Positions 45,968-54,378 of a stretch of 64,000 nucleotides of DNA are shown here, one piece after another (position 1 is the first letter of the stretch; every line of letters begins with the position of its first letter). The stretch comes from Bacillota bacterium (GTDB lineage: Bacteria; Bacillota; Clostridia; DSM-8532): positions 148,153 through 212,152 of the forward strand of contig JAEZJF010000021.1 of assembly GCA_023415825.1 (NCBI GenBank), in the 5' to 3' direction. A model generated the notes under the pieces. It ran no database searches. It was not told where the DNA came from and worked only from the letters and a program-made list of their open reading frames with translations. A program made the position numbers and the translations under genes.

Positions 45968-46306
45968 TTATCCTACTTGTTTATCTTGTTGAGTACTATT
46001 ATTTAACGAGTTTATGACCGCTGAAGTCACATCTTTGCCACCCTTACAATTATTAATCAATGTACCAATAGTATAAATGGGTCCCCATGGAATACCCCAC
46101 CACCCGATTATTAATGAAATCATCGAAAAGATAATACCTTTTGAAAACGAGTTTTCACCATTTTTAATAAAATATATATTTGAGCTTCTTTTAAAAGTCA
46201 TAACCAATATTGATACACAATACTGATAGACAACGAATTTTGCCCCCTGCTTCAATTCATTATTAAGCTCAGTGGTTGTAAGTCCCTCAATCCCATTAAT
46301 CTTCAT
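45968..46306 (-). CDS. Hypothetical small membrane protein
   Basis: 112 residues from the ATG at 46306. N-terminal soluble part MKINGIEGLTTTELNNELKQ, then AKFVVYQYCVSILVMTF and, nearer the end, GIIFSMISLIIGWWGIPWGPIYTIGTL as membrane segments, a polar GG-containing tail (NNCKGGKDVTSAVI). Similar short proteins with the WWGIPWGPI core occur in many bacteria; function unknown. Confidence 0.75.
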   Translation of the reverse strand: MKINGIEGLTTTELNNELKQGAKFVVYQYCVSILVMTFKRSSNIYFIKNGENSFSKGIIFSMISLIIGWWGIPWGPIYTIGTLINNCKGGKDVTSAVINSLNNSTQQDKQVG

Positions 46307-46658
46307 GTTTTTATACACTCCATCTTTTCTTTTATAAGGTTTATAATTTTATTATATATCGAGACCTGTCTTAATGAATTCCAACTCTGAGCCTCCAAAT
46401 TCCGTCTTGATATATTTTCAATTATAATGCACGGCTCCAATTAATTCCAGTGTGATTTTAATTAACTCTTAGTCAAATAAGCCCCTTAGCAAAAATTAAT
46501 TCTCTAAACTGAAATTTAGGTTTTGGCACCTTATATACGAAATACGAAATGAAATCAAGAATTACTATGGTGAAGCCAGACAATAATGGAATAGCAAAAC
46601 CACGGTTACAAATTTTCAGCATTTAGACGATTTTATTAACTATAACTGATAAATTTGC
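46307..46658. other. 352-base AT-rich gap with a cassette-edge remnant
   Basis: No gene seen. At 46567-46581 the minus strand reads GTCTGGCTTCACCAT, like the TCTGGCT..TTCACC block that precedes attC-like sites at 54.3 and 59.6 kb. It is probably the worn trace of a lost cassette boundary. Confidence 0.45.
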
Positions 46659-47367
46659 TCATAATTTGATGCTAAATACATTTTTTAAGTTGGATGCAAA
46701 TTCTTTTTCGCTTTTTATCTCAACTCTAGTTTGTATGCCCATTTTGGAATGTAATAGGCGACTATCTGTTAGTGAAATCCTCTCATCACATTTTTCCAAT
46801 GAGCAAAGTCTGTTCTTATTAAATCTGGATTCTACATCCAACTCAAAGAATCTGCATCGCTCATAAAAATCGTTTAACTGCCTTGGTGACAATGTAAAAG
46901 TATATTCTAAAAGATCTGAATTGTTCATATTTCTCCACAATTGATATTCACCATTTTGTTGAATAATACGGAACATACCTTTACAATCTTGCTGAGGAAT
47001 ATCTTCAACAAACCGTAATGGAACAAAAAATCCATCACCGTAACCAACATCCACTAGCCATTTTTCATCCAATTCGACCAATATCAAAGCATGGTCAAAT
47101 TTATTCCCATAACAAGGAACTTTGGTAGATAAGTAACAATCCATTTAATTCATAGCATATTCCGCCTCGTCTTTTGCAAACTATCTTTTCCCACAAATAG
47201 TCTTTATCAAGCTGAATTTCAATTTTATTCATGATATCAAGATTTTCAAACGGCACACTTGCCAAATGATGTTCCTGCAACGCTTTTAATGATTCTTCAT
47301 TCGCTTCTATTTTGCCATGATATTGTATCCTATTAAGATATTCTGTTATGAACTTATAATCATCCAT
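46659..47367 (-). pseudogene. Arylamine N-acetyltransferase, broken by an internal deletion and frameshift
   Basis: Two overlapping frames together give a NAT protein. The 5' frame (from the ATG at 47367) has LNRIQYHGKIEANEESL, HLASVPFENLDI and the catalytic Cys motif RRGGICYELNG, then leaves the family and stops near 47101. The 3' frame has GNKFDHALILVEL (catalytic His) and WLVDVGYGDGFFVPL (Asp). Between ELNG and the GNKFDH segment about 20 family residues are missing, so a small deletion shifted the frame near 47,130-47,145. Inactivated copy, unless the base calls are wrong. Confidence 0.8.
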
Positions 47368-47395
47368 TAGTTGTTTTCTTTCCTTCTTATTTCTT

Positions 47396-48055
47396 TTAAT
47401 CAGCAACCTTCTCTATAACACGATAAGCAAACACATTTCCATGATCAGAAAGTAACCTGGTAGAATTTCCATCACCTAAGGGATCACAAATAATAAATTC
47501 GCCATCATCTGCTCCTACAATGAGTACCCAATGAGTTACACCTGTTTTATTATATTTTACATTAACAATAGGCAGCAGCCCTTCTTCTAAGTCTTTCTCG
47601 ATTTTTTCTCTACTGAAGATACGGCTATATCTATAATCTATTTCAGGAAAAACCTCGTTAATTTTATACCATATCAAGTCAGCTCCTTGAAAACCATTAA
47701 CCTGAGTAAGCATTTTATTCAATTCTTCTGGCGTTACTGGAGACCGAAGCTGTGATATAGCTGTTGATACAGAAGAAATAAGACAACCTGTACTGCCCAT
47801 CTTTCTCCTTGAAGTGCCGATTTCGACATCTTGCCACCTAGGATCATTTTGCCTATAATAGCTTGATACTTGTATAGAGTGATTTTTTAACGGTACAAGT
47901 TTTATACCATAGTTCTTAATGTAGAACACTCTTCCAACATAAAAAGAGAGCGTAATTACTAAAATTACTGCCAAACTAAGAGCGACAAGAAAAAAATTGT
48001 ATAGGAACTTTTTCTTAGGTGAAGAATTCTTAATTTTCATTAGTAGTTTCCTCAT
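47396..48055 (-). CDS. Membrane-anchored C39-like cysteine peptidase
   Basis: 219 residues from the ATG at 48055 after AAGGAG. One N-terminal membrane helix (FFLVALSLAVILVITLSFYV), then a peptidase_C39_2-type domain outside: GSTGCLISSVSTAIS (catalytic Cys), THWVLIVGADDGEFIICDPL (His and Asp). Preceded by VSSYYRQNDPRWQDVEIG, the usual start of this domain. Role unknown; may cleave exported peptides or cell-surface proteins. Confidence 0.83.
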   Translation of the reverse strand: MRKLLMKIKNSSPKKKFLYNFFLVALSLAVILVITLSFYVGRVFYIKNYGIKLVPLKNHSIQVSSYYRQNDPRWQDVEIGTSRRKMGSTGCLISSVSTAISQLRSPVTPEELNKMLTQVNGFQGADLIWYKINEVFPEIDYRYSRIFSREKIEKDLEEGLLPIVNVKYNKTGVTHWVLIVGADDGEFIICDPLGDGNSTRLLSDHGNVFAYRVIEKVAD

Positions 48056-48194
48056 ACTAAACTCCTTGAAATGATGTCTACTGTGAAACAACTTCTAATT
48101 ATGCTTATGTGAGAAGTTATGGCTTTATTTCCAAATTTATGCCCGCGTAAAATGATACAGCTCCTGAGTGGAGCGACGTATTATCATACTTGAT

Positions 48195-48854
48195 CTATAT
48201 ATACGACTTTGTCCGCTTCATATCTGTAACTAAATACGGATTATCTTTCTTCATATTCTCAACAAATATTTGCGCTTGATTATGGTTTTCTTTCAATACT
48301 TCCAACTCTCGTTGTGTAATTCCGACTAATTGTGTAAATTCAACTCTTCCGTGTATAGTGTCAATTCCATTAGCTTCAGTGTCATTAACTATAAATAGAG
48401 CTGTAATGGCAGAATCTATGCCTATATGTAGAGAGGTACCATTCCCCGCAATAAATTGCATTGGTTCAAAGAGCCTTTTCTTTGTATAGGTATAACGAGC
48501 AAGATTAGCTAACATATTTATTGCCCACATACATTCTTCATTCGTATCTTCTTTAAGTTTTATTGTCATTTCATAACCCCAACGGCTCCATTCGCCACCA
48601 AAAATTTCCTCATTGGTATATAGTTCAGTCATTCCATATGTCAGTATATGTTTGTATCCATTAGGTGAATGATAAATACTATAACCATCCAAATACTCGT
48701 CTCCGCCAAATATGGAACGTTTATGTAAATCTGTTCCATAATGCGCAGGTTTCTGATTAGGATAAAGATAATCAAATACTTCGTCAATAGCTTCCCAACC
48801 AGGGGCCCAGTCTTCATGTTCAGATGAATACTTTTTATACTCTTCCAATGTCAT
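48195..48854 (-). CDS. Suppressor-of-fused (SUFU) domain protein
   Basis: 219 residues from the ATG at 48854 after GGAGG. SUFU signature: APGWEAIDEVFDYLYPNQKP, HYGTDLHKRSIFGG, ILTYGMTELY, and GYEMTIKLK in order. Bacterial SUFU proteins are of unclear function and often act as immunity proteins in polymorphic toxin loci; here no toxin is adjacent, consistent with a lone mobile gene. Confidence 0.87.
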   Translation of the reverse strand: MTLEEYKKYSSEHEDWAPGWEAIDEVFDYLYPNQKPAHYGTDLHKRSIFGGDEYLDGYSIYHSPNGYKHILTYGMTELYTNEEIFGGEWSRWGYEMTIKLKEDTNEECMWAINMLANLARYTYTKKRLFEPMQFIAGNGTSLHIGIDSAITALFIVNDTEANGIDTIHGRVEFTQLVGITQRELEVLKENHNQAQIFVENMKKDNPYLVTDMKRTKSYI

Positions 48855-48879
48855 ATGGGTTTCCTCCACTTATACTATG

Positions 48880-49398
48880 TCATACCCCGTCAACTGACTT
48901 CTTCTTAATTATCTCTGGTGGCCATTTATCCTGTACTTTATCTTCGTTTAAATAATAATCAGCTATGTCGTCTTTTTGGTATATCTCTTGATAAGGTAGA
49001 ATGTTTATTTTACCTGAGTCCGGATATTCACATACATCTAGTCCAACAGTTGTCCTAATATCCAGAAATGTACATGGACTATCCGTGTGATTATATAATT
49101 GGTGTGCTCCTGTTGTTCCCATTTCAAAAAAGGCAATATCACCAGTCGATAATTCCTTAAACCCATCAGGCGTCCTAAGCATTGCATTGCCTGAAATAAT
49201 TACAAAAATCTCTTCCGCATTCCTATGAAAATGATAAGGGTATGAATATTTACCCGAATCTAATGCCCTTACATCAAATTGAAGATGTTGCGAATTTGCC
49301 AATTGTGATAGCTTTTGACTAGTGTGCCATAAAAATTCGGATATTGGAGATTTCCTCGGTGTAAATATTAGATCTTTTTGTTTAAAAATTTTTGCCAT
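48880..49398 (-). CDS. Cupin-domain protein
   Basis: 172 residues from the ATG at 49398 after AGGAGG. A longer in-frame reading upstream runs into the attC-like half-site and is rejected. Cupin motif 1: YPYHFHRNAEEIFVIISG (metal-binding His-x-His, Glu); motif 2: GTTGAHQLYNHTDSP. Small-molecule binding or isomerase-type role; unknown. The half-site lies 50 bases upstream. Confidence 0.83.
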   Translation of the reverse strand: MAKIFKQKDLIFTPRKSPISEFLWHTSQKLSQLANSQHLQFDVRALDSGKYSYPYHFHRNAEEIFVIISGNAMLRTPDGFKELSTGDIAFFEMGTTGAHQLYNHTDSPCTFLDIRTTVGLDVCEYPDSGKINILPYQEIYQKDDIADYYLNEDKVQDKWPPEIIKKKSVDGV

Positions 49399-49448
49399 AA
49401 CCAATCCTCCTAAATCATTACTCCAGAGACTTGATAGAATTATCTTGC

Positions 49449-49482
49449 TATGCCCCCTGCATAAAAGCATTGTCATAAGAAG
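49449..49482 (-). repeat. attC-like half-site (R'' side only)
   Basis: Plus strand TATGCCCCCTGCATAAAAGCATTGTCATAAGAAG corresponds to the high end of intact copies (TGCCCCTTGCGTAAAAGCATTGTTATATG). The partner R' end is missing; the cupin gene follows 50 bases downstream. Probably a fused or truncated cassette junction. Confidence 0.7.
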
Positions 49483-49512
49483 TGGTCACTCGTTTATGTA
49501 GATGTTATGTAT

Positions 49513-49550
49513 TAATCAACACGGCGCCGATGAACCGGACCAACGGAGCC
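49513..49550 (-). repeat. attC-like half-site (R' side internal part)
   Basis: AATCAACACGGCGCCGATGAACCGGACCAACGGAGCC matches the segment after the first arm of intact copies (ACGACGCCGACGAACCGGACCAGCGGAGCC); shown in pieces, the 5' TAACGTCCC core is worn away. Confidence 0.6.
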
Positions 49551-49597
49551 AACTTCAACCATGGACTGCTGAACCTTTTACAGTTTATTGTTTTCAA

Positions 49598-49927
49598 TTA
49601 ATCTACTATAAACAATTTAGCACCCTTTTCGGTATGCGAACGATGTGGATTAATGTTATCCGCAACATGATAACTTACTCCTGGAGTAAGTATAAATTCT
49701 CTTCCATCCTCAAGTTCGGTAACTAGTTCACCTTCCAAAACGAGAAGTACATGCCCACGACTACACCAATGATCTGCAAAATACCCTGGTGTATACTCTA
49801 CCATTCTAACCCGTATATTCCCAATTTCTAAAGTACGCCAATAGGCTTCACCCGTTATACCAGAATGCTTTGTTGGTTCAATTGAATTCCAATCAACCGT
49901 TCCAAACGGGACATCATGAATCTTCAT
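49598..49927 (-). CDS. DHCW-motif-type cupin protein
   Basis: 109 residues, one cupin barrel. The central motif YFADHWCSRGHVLLVLEGEL is a variant of the DHCW-motif cupin proteins, followed by TPGVSYHVADNINPHRSHTE at the second metal-site strand. Function unknown. ATG after GGAGGG. It lies in the cassette region just 5' of a half-site. Confidence 0.83.
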   Translation of the reverse strand: MKIHDVPFGTVDWNSIEPTKHSGITGEAYWRTLEIGNIRVRMVEYTPGYFADHWCSRGHVLLVLEGELVTELEDGREFILTPGVSYHVADNINPHRSHTEKGAKLFIVD

Positions 49928-49977
49928 ATATTTGCCCTCCGATCAAATAATAAAAATCTAAAGAATTAGCATTTAAA

Positions 49978-50610
49978 CTAAAAACCTAAACTTTCTCCAA
50001 CAAGTATTACTTTAATTCGGCCTTTAAACACGGTCTTACTTGTAATTACAAGCTGACAACAACTATCTTCAGCTGCTTTAGAAAGGTCATCAAAAGTTGA
50101 GAAGTCCTGCTTAAATGCCAAACAGATCATTTGCGCTGCATAGTTTTTTACTCGAAGAATAGCTGCATCTATGTTTGGCTCAACTTTATTGAGTCCAGCT
50201 ATTACTATGACATTTTTGGGCCCAAAAATAAGAGGAGCTACCCTATTACCAATGCCATCTGCATTTACTAACTCGCCGGTAGCCGATATAGCATTAGAAC
50301 TCATTAAAAAGTAATCGGCACTTAATGCTTGATGAGCAACTTTCTCCATAGCTCTAGCATCTTGAGCGTCTTTTGGGTCTATAAAATTGTATCCATTATT
50401 TTTTAACGCGACCCTCAAACCAATTTCATCAAGGGTAACAGAACTTCCACAAGAAACAAAACTGTCTTTAGGAATCATTTCAAGGACTTTTATACGGGCA
50501 TCATCTTTGGTCTCGCAATAAAATCCTTCCATATTCCGTTTTTCAAACTCTTCGATTAGCTTCTGCGCTAATAAAGCTTTATAGCATTCTTTTGCCTTTA
50601 TAGTATTCAT
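49978..50610 (-). CDS. LUD-domain protein (LutC/YkgG-like)
   Basis: 210 residues. LUD-domain hallmarks: SCGSSVTLDEIGLR (GSS loop), DARAMEKVAHQALSADYFLMSSNAISATGELVNADGIGNR (given as landmarks MSSNAISATGEL and DGIGNR), GPKNVIVIAGLNKVEPNID. Stand-alone LUD proteins occur in many anaerobes, separate from the lutABC lactate operon; role uncertain. ATG after GGGAGG. Confidence 0.87.
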   Translation of the reverse strand: MNTIKAKECYKALLAQKLIEEFEKRNMEGFYCETKDDARIKVLEMIPKDSFVSCGSSVTLDEIGLRVALKNNGYNFIDPKDAQDARAMEKVAHQALSADYFLMSSNAISATGELVNADGIGNRVAPLIFGPKNVIVIAGLNKVEPNIDAAILRVKNYAAQMICLAFKQDFSTFDDLSKAAEDSCCQLVITSKTVFKGRIKVILVGESLGF

Positions 50611-50783
50611 AGCGCTCCTCCCGTGAACTTTATTGCTATATTTTAGCAGAATGGTGCAAAAATGAACAGACTTTATCTTCCATTAATTGTATGATATAAT
50701 TAAGGCAGGGAGAGCGTTCTAGCAATAGGTAAAAACTATTAATGAACTGTTACACATAACTCTACAAATAAACAGCTAACAAG

Positions 50784-51578
50784 CTATTTTATAATTTTTA
50801 GAATTTCATTTAAATAATCTCTTGAATACTTTTCTGCTTCAGTACGCTTTATCAGTTCAGTCGTAACATGGTGGTCTCGCAAGTCTATATAAAGTTTAAT
50901 GATTACTTGCAAAGCTTCAATACAACTTTTAGCACTATGGGTAGGGATTGTTTCTAGCAATAGAGGTATATCTTTAGGAGCATCAGATTCAATTCTTCTC
51001 ACCCCACGAGGAAGTTTTCCATTTTTCATCAATATTAGTGGTCCTATTACAACCTGTCGCAAAAAAGATATAAATTCTATTGCTTCAAAAATCTCATTTC
51101 TTCCTAATTTTGTTGCTCCATAATGTATCCAGACCCAAAATCTATCTTCAATCCACTGCAAATCAGGTATTGGAAATTTAGCCTCACTCAATTGTAGACG
51201 ATTCGTAATTGCACTATCTCGCTCCCATAAAATTATTGGATCTTCAACTCTTATAGCTATATCTTCTACTGATACAAACTTAAAATCTACATGTAGTAAC
51301 GGTGGCCCATATAAGCAAATAACCAGTCTTGGCTCACCAACATGTTCACCAGTGAAAGCTGATAGCACTTTCCCTAATCTCTCTACTATTTTAAACCTAT
51401 CATCCATTACAGCTTTAAAATCATTATCAGTAACAGCTATAACAAGGTCAATATCAGAGAACTCATCCATTTCGCCTGATATGTAAGAGCCTCCTGCGGC
51501 TATACCTAAAATTCTTGAGTCATCTTTAAGTATTTCTATAGAATTATTAATAAAATTACTATGGCTACTTGGCACCAT
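50784..51578 (-). CDS. Nucleotidyltransferase-fold protein (ANT-like)
   Basis: 264 residues from the ATG at 51578 after AGGGG. Pol-beta-type nucleotidyltransferase: GIAAGGSYISGEMDEFSDIDLVI carries the GS motif and the DxD metal ligands (quoted in two parts: GGSYISGEMDEFSDIDLVI), then LHVDFKFV with the third acidic residue, and a helical C-terminal domain. Similar to aminoglycoside nucleotidyltransferase-like proteins; the substrate is unknown and no resistance is claimed. Confidence 0.8.
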   Translation of the reverse strand: MVPSSHSNFINNSIEILKDDSRILGIAAGGSYISGEMDEFSDIDLVIAVTDNDFKAVMDDRFKIVERLGKVLSAFTGEHVGEPRLVICLYGPPLLHVDFKFVSVEDIAIRVEDPIILWERDSAITNRLQLSEAKFPIPDLQWIEDRFWVWIHYGATKLGRNEIFEAIEFISFLRQVVIGPLILMKNGKLPRGVRRIESDAPKDIPLLLETIPTHSAKSCIEALQVIIKLYIDLRDHHVTTELIKRTEAEKYSRDYLNEILKIIK

Positions 51579-51660
51579 AAAAGTCATCCCCCTTTTATTA
51601 AAAGACAAATTATATATAATTAGGCATTAGGTTAACATAATATATCCTTGAGCTAAATAC

Positions 51661-51694
51661 AAGTGCCCTTGTGTAAAAGCAATGCTAGACGAAG
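51661..51694 (-). repeat. attC-like half-site (R'' side)
   Basis: AAGTGCCCTTGTGTAAAAGC followed by AATGCTAGACGAAG resembles the high end of intact sites (GCCCTTTACGTAAAAGCATTGTTA). The GCTAGACGAAG end is close to the GTTAGACGAAG found at the site near 59.46 kb. Confidence 0.6.
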
Positions 51695-51714
51695 AACTTT
51701 GCATCCCATCCATA

Positions 51715-51800
51715 AACCGTCACGGTTTTCCATATTAATAATAGTTTGGCAGCAATGACCCATGAGCACGCCCATAGCGTAAAAGCACTGTTATCTGACG
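51715..51800 (-). repeat. attC-like site, shortened
   Basis: Low end AACCGTCACGGTTTTCC corresponds to TAACGTCCCGGTTTTAC; then GGCAGCAATGACCCATGAGCACGCCC in parts and the high end AGCGTAAAAGCACTGTTATCTGACG. The central portion (GACGAACCGGACC..) is missing. Lies 3' of the GNAT gene at 51821. Confidence 0.68.
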
Positions 51801-51820
51801 CACCCTGTACTTCGTAAACC

Positions 51821-52621
51821 TTACCCGTTACTAGATAATCCAAAATCAACAAATAGCATTGGATAATCAGCAACTTTTCTAAATCCGCATGACAGTGCTG
51901 TCTTTATTGAAGGAATATTATTCTTCCAACATTCCCAATACACATTTAACCCCCGCTGTGTTGCCTTATTTAGAAATCTAATTGTCATAGCTTTTGCGAT
52001 GCCTTCCCTTTGATATTCTTCTAAAACCTCAATACCAATCGCCAATGCACTTTTACTTGGATATTCGCTTGTACAAAAACCGCAAACTTTATTATCAATA
52101 ACAGGTGTATAACCAATACCACGTAAAAAGAAATCTTCCATACTGTCATATGTCGCAGTTCCAAGTACTTCTTCGTTTATCATATCAAAGTTGTTGATGC
52201 TTGAATTCATAAGCGCAGAGTCAATTTCCTTTATAGTAACATTAATAGGTGCTGCTTCTATGAAGGTCGGCTTGATATGATAAAGGCTGCGCTCATATTT
52301 ATTACAACGTTCTGCTAATTGGTATCTTATAGCTTTTTCCCATTCGAGTGTACCACAGAATATGTAAAAAACACGATAACTATTTCTCAAATTCAAATTA
52401 AGTATGTGATCAAGCAAATAGTTCAAAAGTTCATATGAAAACTTGCCCCCTATAAAAATCATATGCTTTATTTGCATGATACATATACTTGGTATAACTT
52501 CATCATCAACATAAACTCTAGAAATATTAGGATTTTCACAAGCAGCATCAAGCATATACTGCAAATCAGTAAACTCAAGGTGTTTCCTCGCTGCTAAATT
52601 CAAGGCTGATATTAACTTCAT
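51821..52621 (-). CDS. GNAT-family acetyltransferase
   Basis: 266 residues, type of PF12746-like GNAT_acetyltran: weakly conserved N-terminal half and a C-terminal GNAT domain with CGFCTSEYPSKSALAIGIEV and YQREGIAKAMTIRFL (acetyl-CoA loop R/Q-x-x-G), then LNVYWECWKNNIPSIKTA. ATG after AAGGGAGG. The upstream attC-like half-site nearly touches the ribosome site. Confidence 0.83.
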   Translation of the reverse strand: MKLISALNLAARKHLEFTDLQYMLDAACENPNISRVYVDDEVIPSICIMQIKHMIFIGGKFSYELLNYLLDHILNLNLRNSYRVFYIFCGTLEWEKAIRYQLAERCNKYERSLYHIKPTFIEAAPINVTIKEIDSALMNSSINNFDMINEEVLGTATYDSMEDFFLRGIGYTPVIDNKVCGFCTSEYPSKSALAIGIEVLEEYQREGIAKAMTIRFLNKATQRGLNVYWECWKNNIPSIKTALSCGFRKVADYPMLFVDFGLSSNG

Positions 52622-52632
52622 TGTGTTCCTCC

Positions 52633-52660
52633 CTTATTTGCGTAAAAGCATTGTTATGTG
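52633..52660 (-). repeat. attC-like half-site joined to the GNAT gene start
   Basis: CTTATTTGCGTAAAAGCATTGTTATGTG: the R''/L'' end of the repeat (minus strand CACATAACAATGCTTTTACGC). The rest of the site is replaced by the ribosome site and start of the gene at 51821-52621. Confidence 0.72.
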
Positions 52661-52706
52661 ACGTTTGGCTTTCCTAATTCTTAATAATTACAATGAGAAT
52701 TATTAC

Positions 52707-53276
52707 TCATAGTTTTAAAACTCTTTCTATAATCGTATCCCATGGCCTTGATTCAATAACAGGCACATTGTATTTTTCACATTCTGAGGCTAGCCAATTA
52801 CCAAAGCGGTGACTTACATCAGCCCGATAGTGTTGCAGCCCGCTTCCCTTTTCTCTTATTAGATAATTATTCAATATCTGATTCCTAGAGGGCTCATGGA
52901 TGAATAGTGACCTTACTTTAAGACTATCAAATGAGGCGGATAGTTCCGGCAATATAAAATCACCTTCAATAATTACAGGAATATTTGCATCTATATGGTT
53001 ATTGATAACCGCCTCAAGCCCTGGCTTAATAGCCCTTCCAACATTAATAAGCTGTTGCATAGTGTTCTCAACACCTTCACTTTGCCACTCCGGATGAGTG
53101 TCCCAATAATGTATTTCTGGTTGTTCTTCAGGCTTTGACATAGAAAATAAAAATACCTGAAAATCATCAACCTCTATTAAATTGACACCGTACATTTTCG
53201 CTAAAGGATAACTAACGCAAGTTTTACCTGAACCCGATGCACCACCAATTAGTAAGACACACCACTCTCTATTCAT
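52707..53276 (-). CDS. P-loop kinase-like NTPase
   Basis: 189 residues from the ATG at 53276 after GGGGAG. Walker A LIGGASGSGKTCVSYPLAKM, DDFQVF after the first strand, IIEGDFILPE near the Walker B position, and an Arg-rich C-terminal part (YLIREKGSGLQHYRADVSH). Resembles 2-phosphoglycerate-kinase/AAA_33-type small kinases; the substrate is unknown. Confidence 0.82.
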   Translation of the reverse strand: MNREWCVLLIGGASGSGKTCVSYPLAKMYGVNLIEVDDFQVFLFSMSKPEEQPEIHYWDTHPEWQSEGVENTMQQLINVGRAIKPGLEAVINNHIDANIPVIIEGDFILPELSASFDSLKVRSLFIHEPSRNQILNNYLIREKGSGLQHYRADVSHRFGNWLASECEKYNVPVIESRPWDTIIERVLKL

Positions 53277-53337
53277 TTCCATCTCCCCATTTGCAAATTA
53301 ACGCTTTCAAGCATTTCTTAGGTTTTAGCATCTGCTT

Positions 53338-54156
53338 TTAAATATCTCCGATGAACCATCTTGGTGGGCCTTTATATCTTTTGTATATTTCAGGATCTGC
53401 ATATTTCCCAAAATGATATATAGCATTGGTAGGACAAAAGTTATAACATCTCATACATGCTGTACATGTTGATAAAAATCTAAAATTACCATCCATAAAA
53501 ATAATACTTTTGGTTGGGCACCTGTTTACACAAAGCATACATTTCTTACACTGGTCTTTATTTACGCTTAATGATAGGTAACAGTCTTTTTGGCTTTTTT
53601 TCGTTACTTTTCTAATGATATAGCCAGGAATGAGATAAGGACCTATATTTCGAATGTACTTTTTCTTTGTGATGATATGATTTACTATTTTACTTATAAC
53701 TAATTTATTTCTTTCAATCCTTATTTTTATATTGTCATTACTCTGGATACTAGCTTTTAGTAATGGTGTTGAGACATTATTACTCAACTTAAGATTAATA
53801 TAAGACAATAGCTTAAATCCACAGGTTTTAATCTGCCGATTTGCAGATAATGGGCCAAATCCATCAACATACCCTGCCGTAGTAACAATAAAAGCAGGTT
53901 TAATAGTATTTCCATTATCTATATGATTAAGCTCTTGAAGAAACCTAAACATAATATTCGGCATGTTTGCTCCATATATTGGGAAAGCAAAACCAACAAT
54001 ATCAGAATCCTTAATTATTTCCTTCAAGCCAATTATCTCATTTTCGATATTGTATACTCTACACTCATTACCTTCATTGATTAAACACTCATATAATTGA
54101 TTAACTGCCCACTCTGTATTTCCTGTACCACTAAAATAGAAAACTGATACTCTCAT
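53338..54156 (-). CDS. EFR1-type flavodoxin-ferredoxin fusion protein
   Basis: 272 residues from the ATG at 54156. Flavodoxin-like N-terminal domain with FYFSGTGNTEWAVNQLYE (FMN phosphate loop) and VGFAFPIYGANMP; C-terminal bacterial ferredoxin with two 4Fe-4S motifs, CKKCMLCVNRCP and CTACMRCYNFCP. This is the EFR1 family arrangement common in Clostridia. Electron-transfer partner unknown. Shares a cassette with the kinase gene 61 bases downstream. Confidence 0.88.
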   Translation of the reverse strand: MRVSVFYFSGTGNTEWAVNQLYECLINEGNECRVYNIENEIIGLKEIIKDSDIVGFAFPIYGANMPNIMFRFLQELNHIDNGNTIKPAFIVTTAGYVDGFGPLSANRQIKTCGFKLLSYINLKLSNNVSTPLLKASIQSNDNIKIRIERNKLVISKIVNHIITKKKYIRNIGPYLIPGYIIRKVTKKSQKDCYLSLSVNKDQCKKCMLCVNRCPTKSIIFMDGNFRFLSTCTACMRCYNFCPTNAIYHFGKYADPEIYKRYKGPPRWFIGDI

Positions 54157-54215
54157 ATAGCTCAACCCCAGTTTCTTTTTTTCTCTTTAGTTACAAGGCT
54201 CAGCACGCGGTATTT

Positions 54216-54316
54216 CTTATAACATCCCGGTTTTACAATGCTGACGAACTGGGCCAGCGGAACCTTTCTCCGTGGCGGCGCTTGCCGCCTAGGTTGCATA
54301 GCTTTGTTAGGTGAAG
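54216..54316 (-). repeat. attC-like site
   Basis: Minus strand: CTTCACCTAACAAAGC at the R'' end (RYYYAAC form: ACCTAAC) and CGGGATGTTATAAG at the R' end. Interior has GACGAACTGGGCCAGCGGAACC and GGCGGCGCTTGCCGCC, the latter a perfect GGCGGC..GCCGCC hairpin. About 101 bp, the shortest well-preserved copy. Confidence 0.85.
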
Positions 54317-54378
54317 TTTCATTCCCCGAAGAGCCAGACCATATTTTTAACATTCCTGTTTTCCAGTCCGCCTAAATT

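Noticed and set aside
51685..51873. Open frame of 62 codons
   Set aside because: Lies on two repeat copies and the end of the GNAT gene; no ribosome site or family.
54162..54353. Open frame of 63 codons
   Set aside because: Translation of the attC-like site at 54216-54316.
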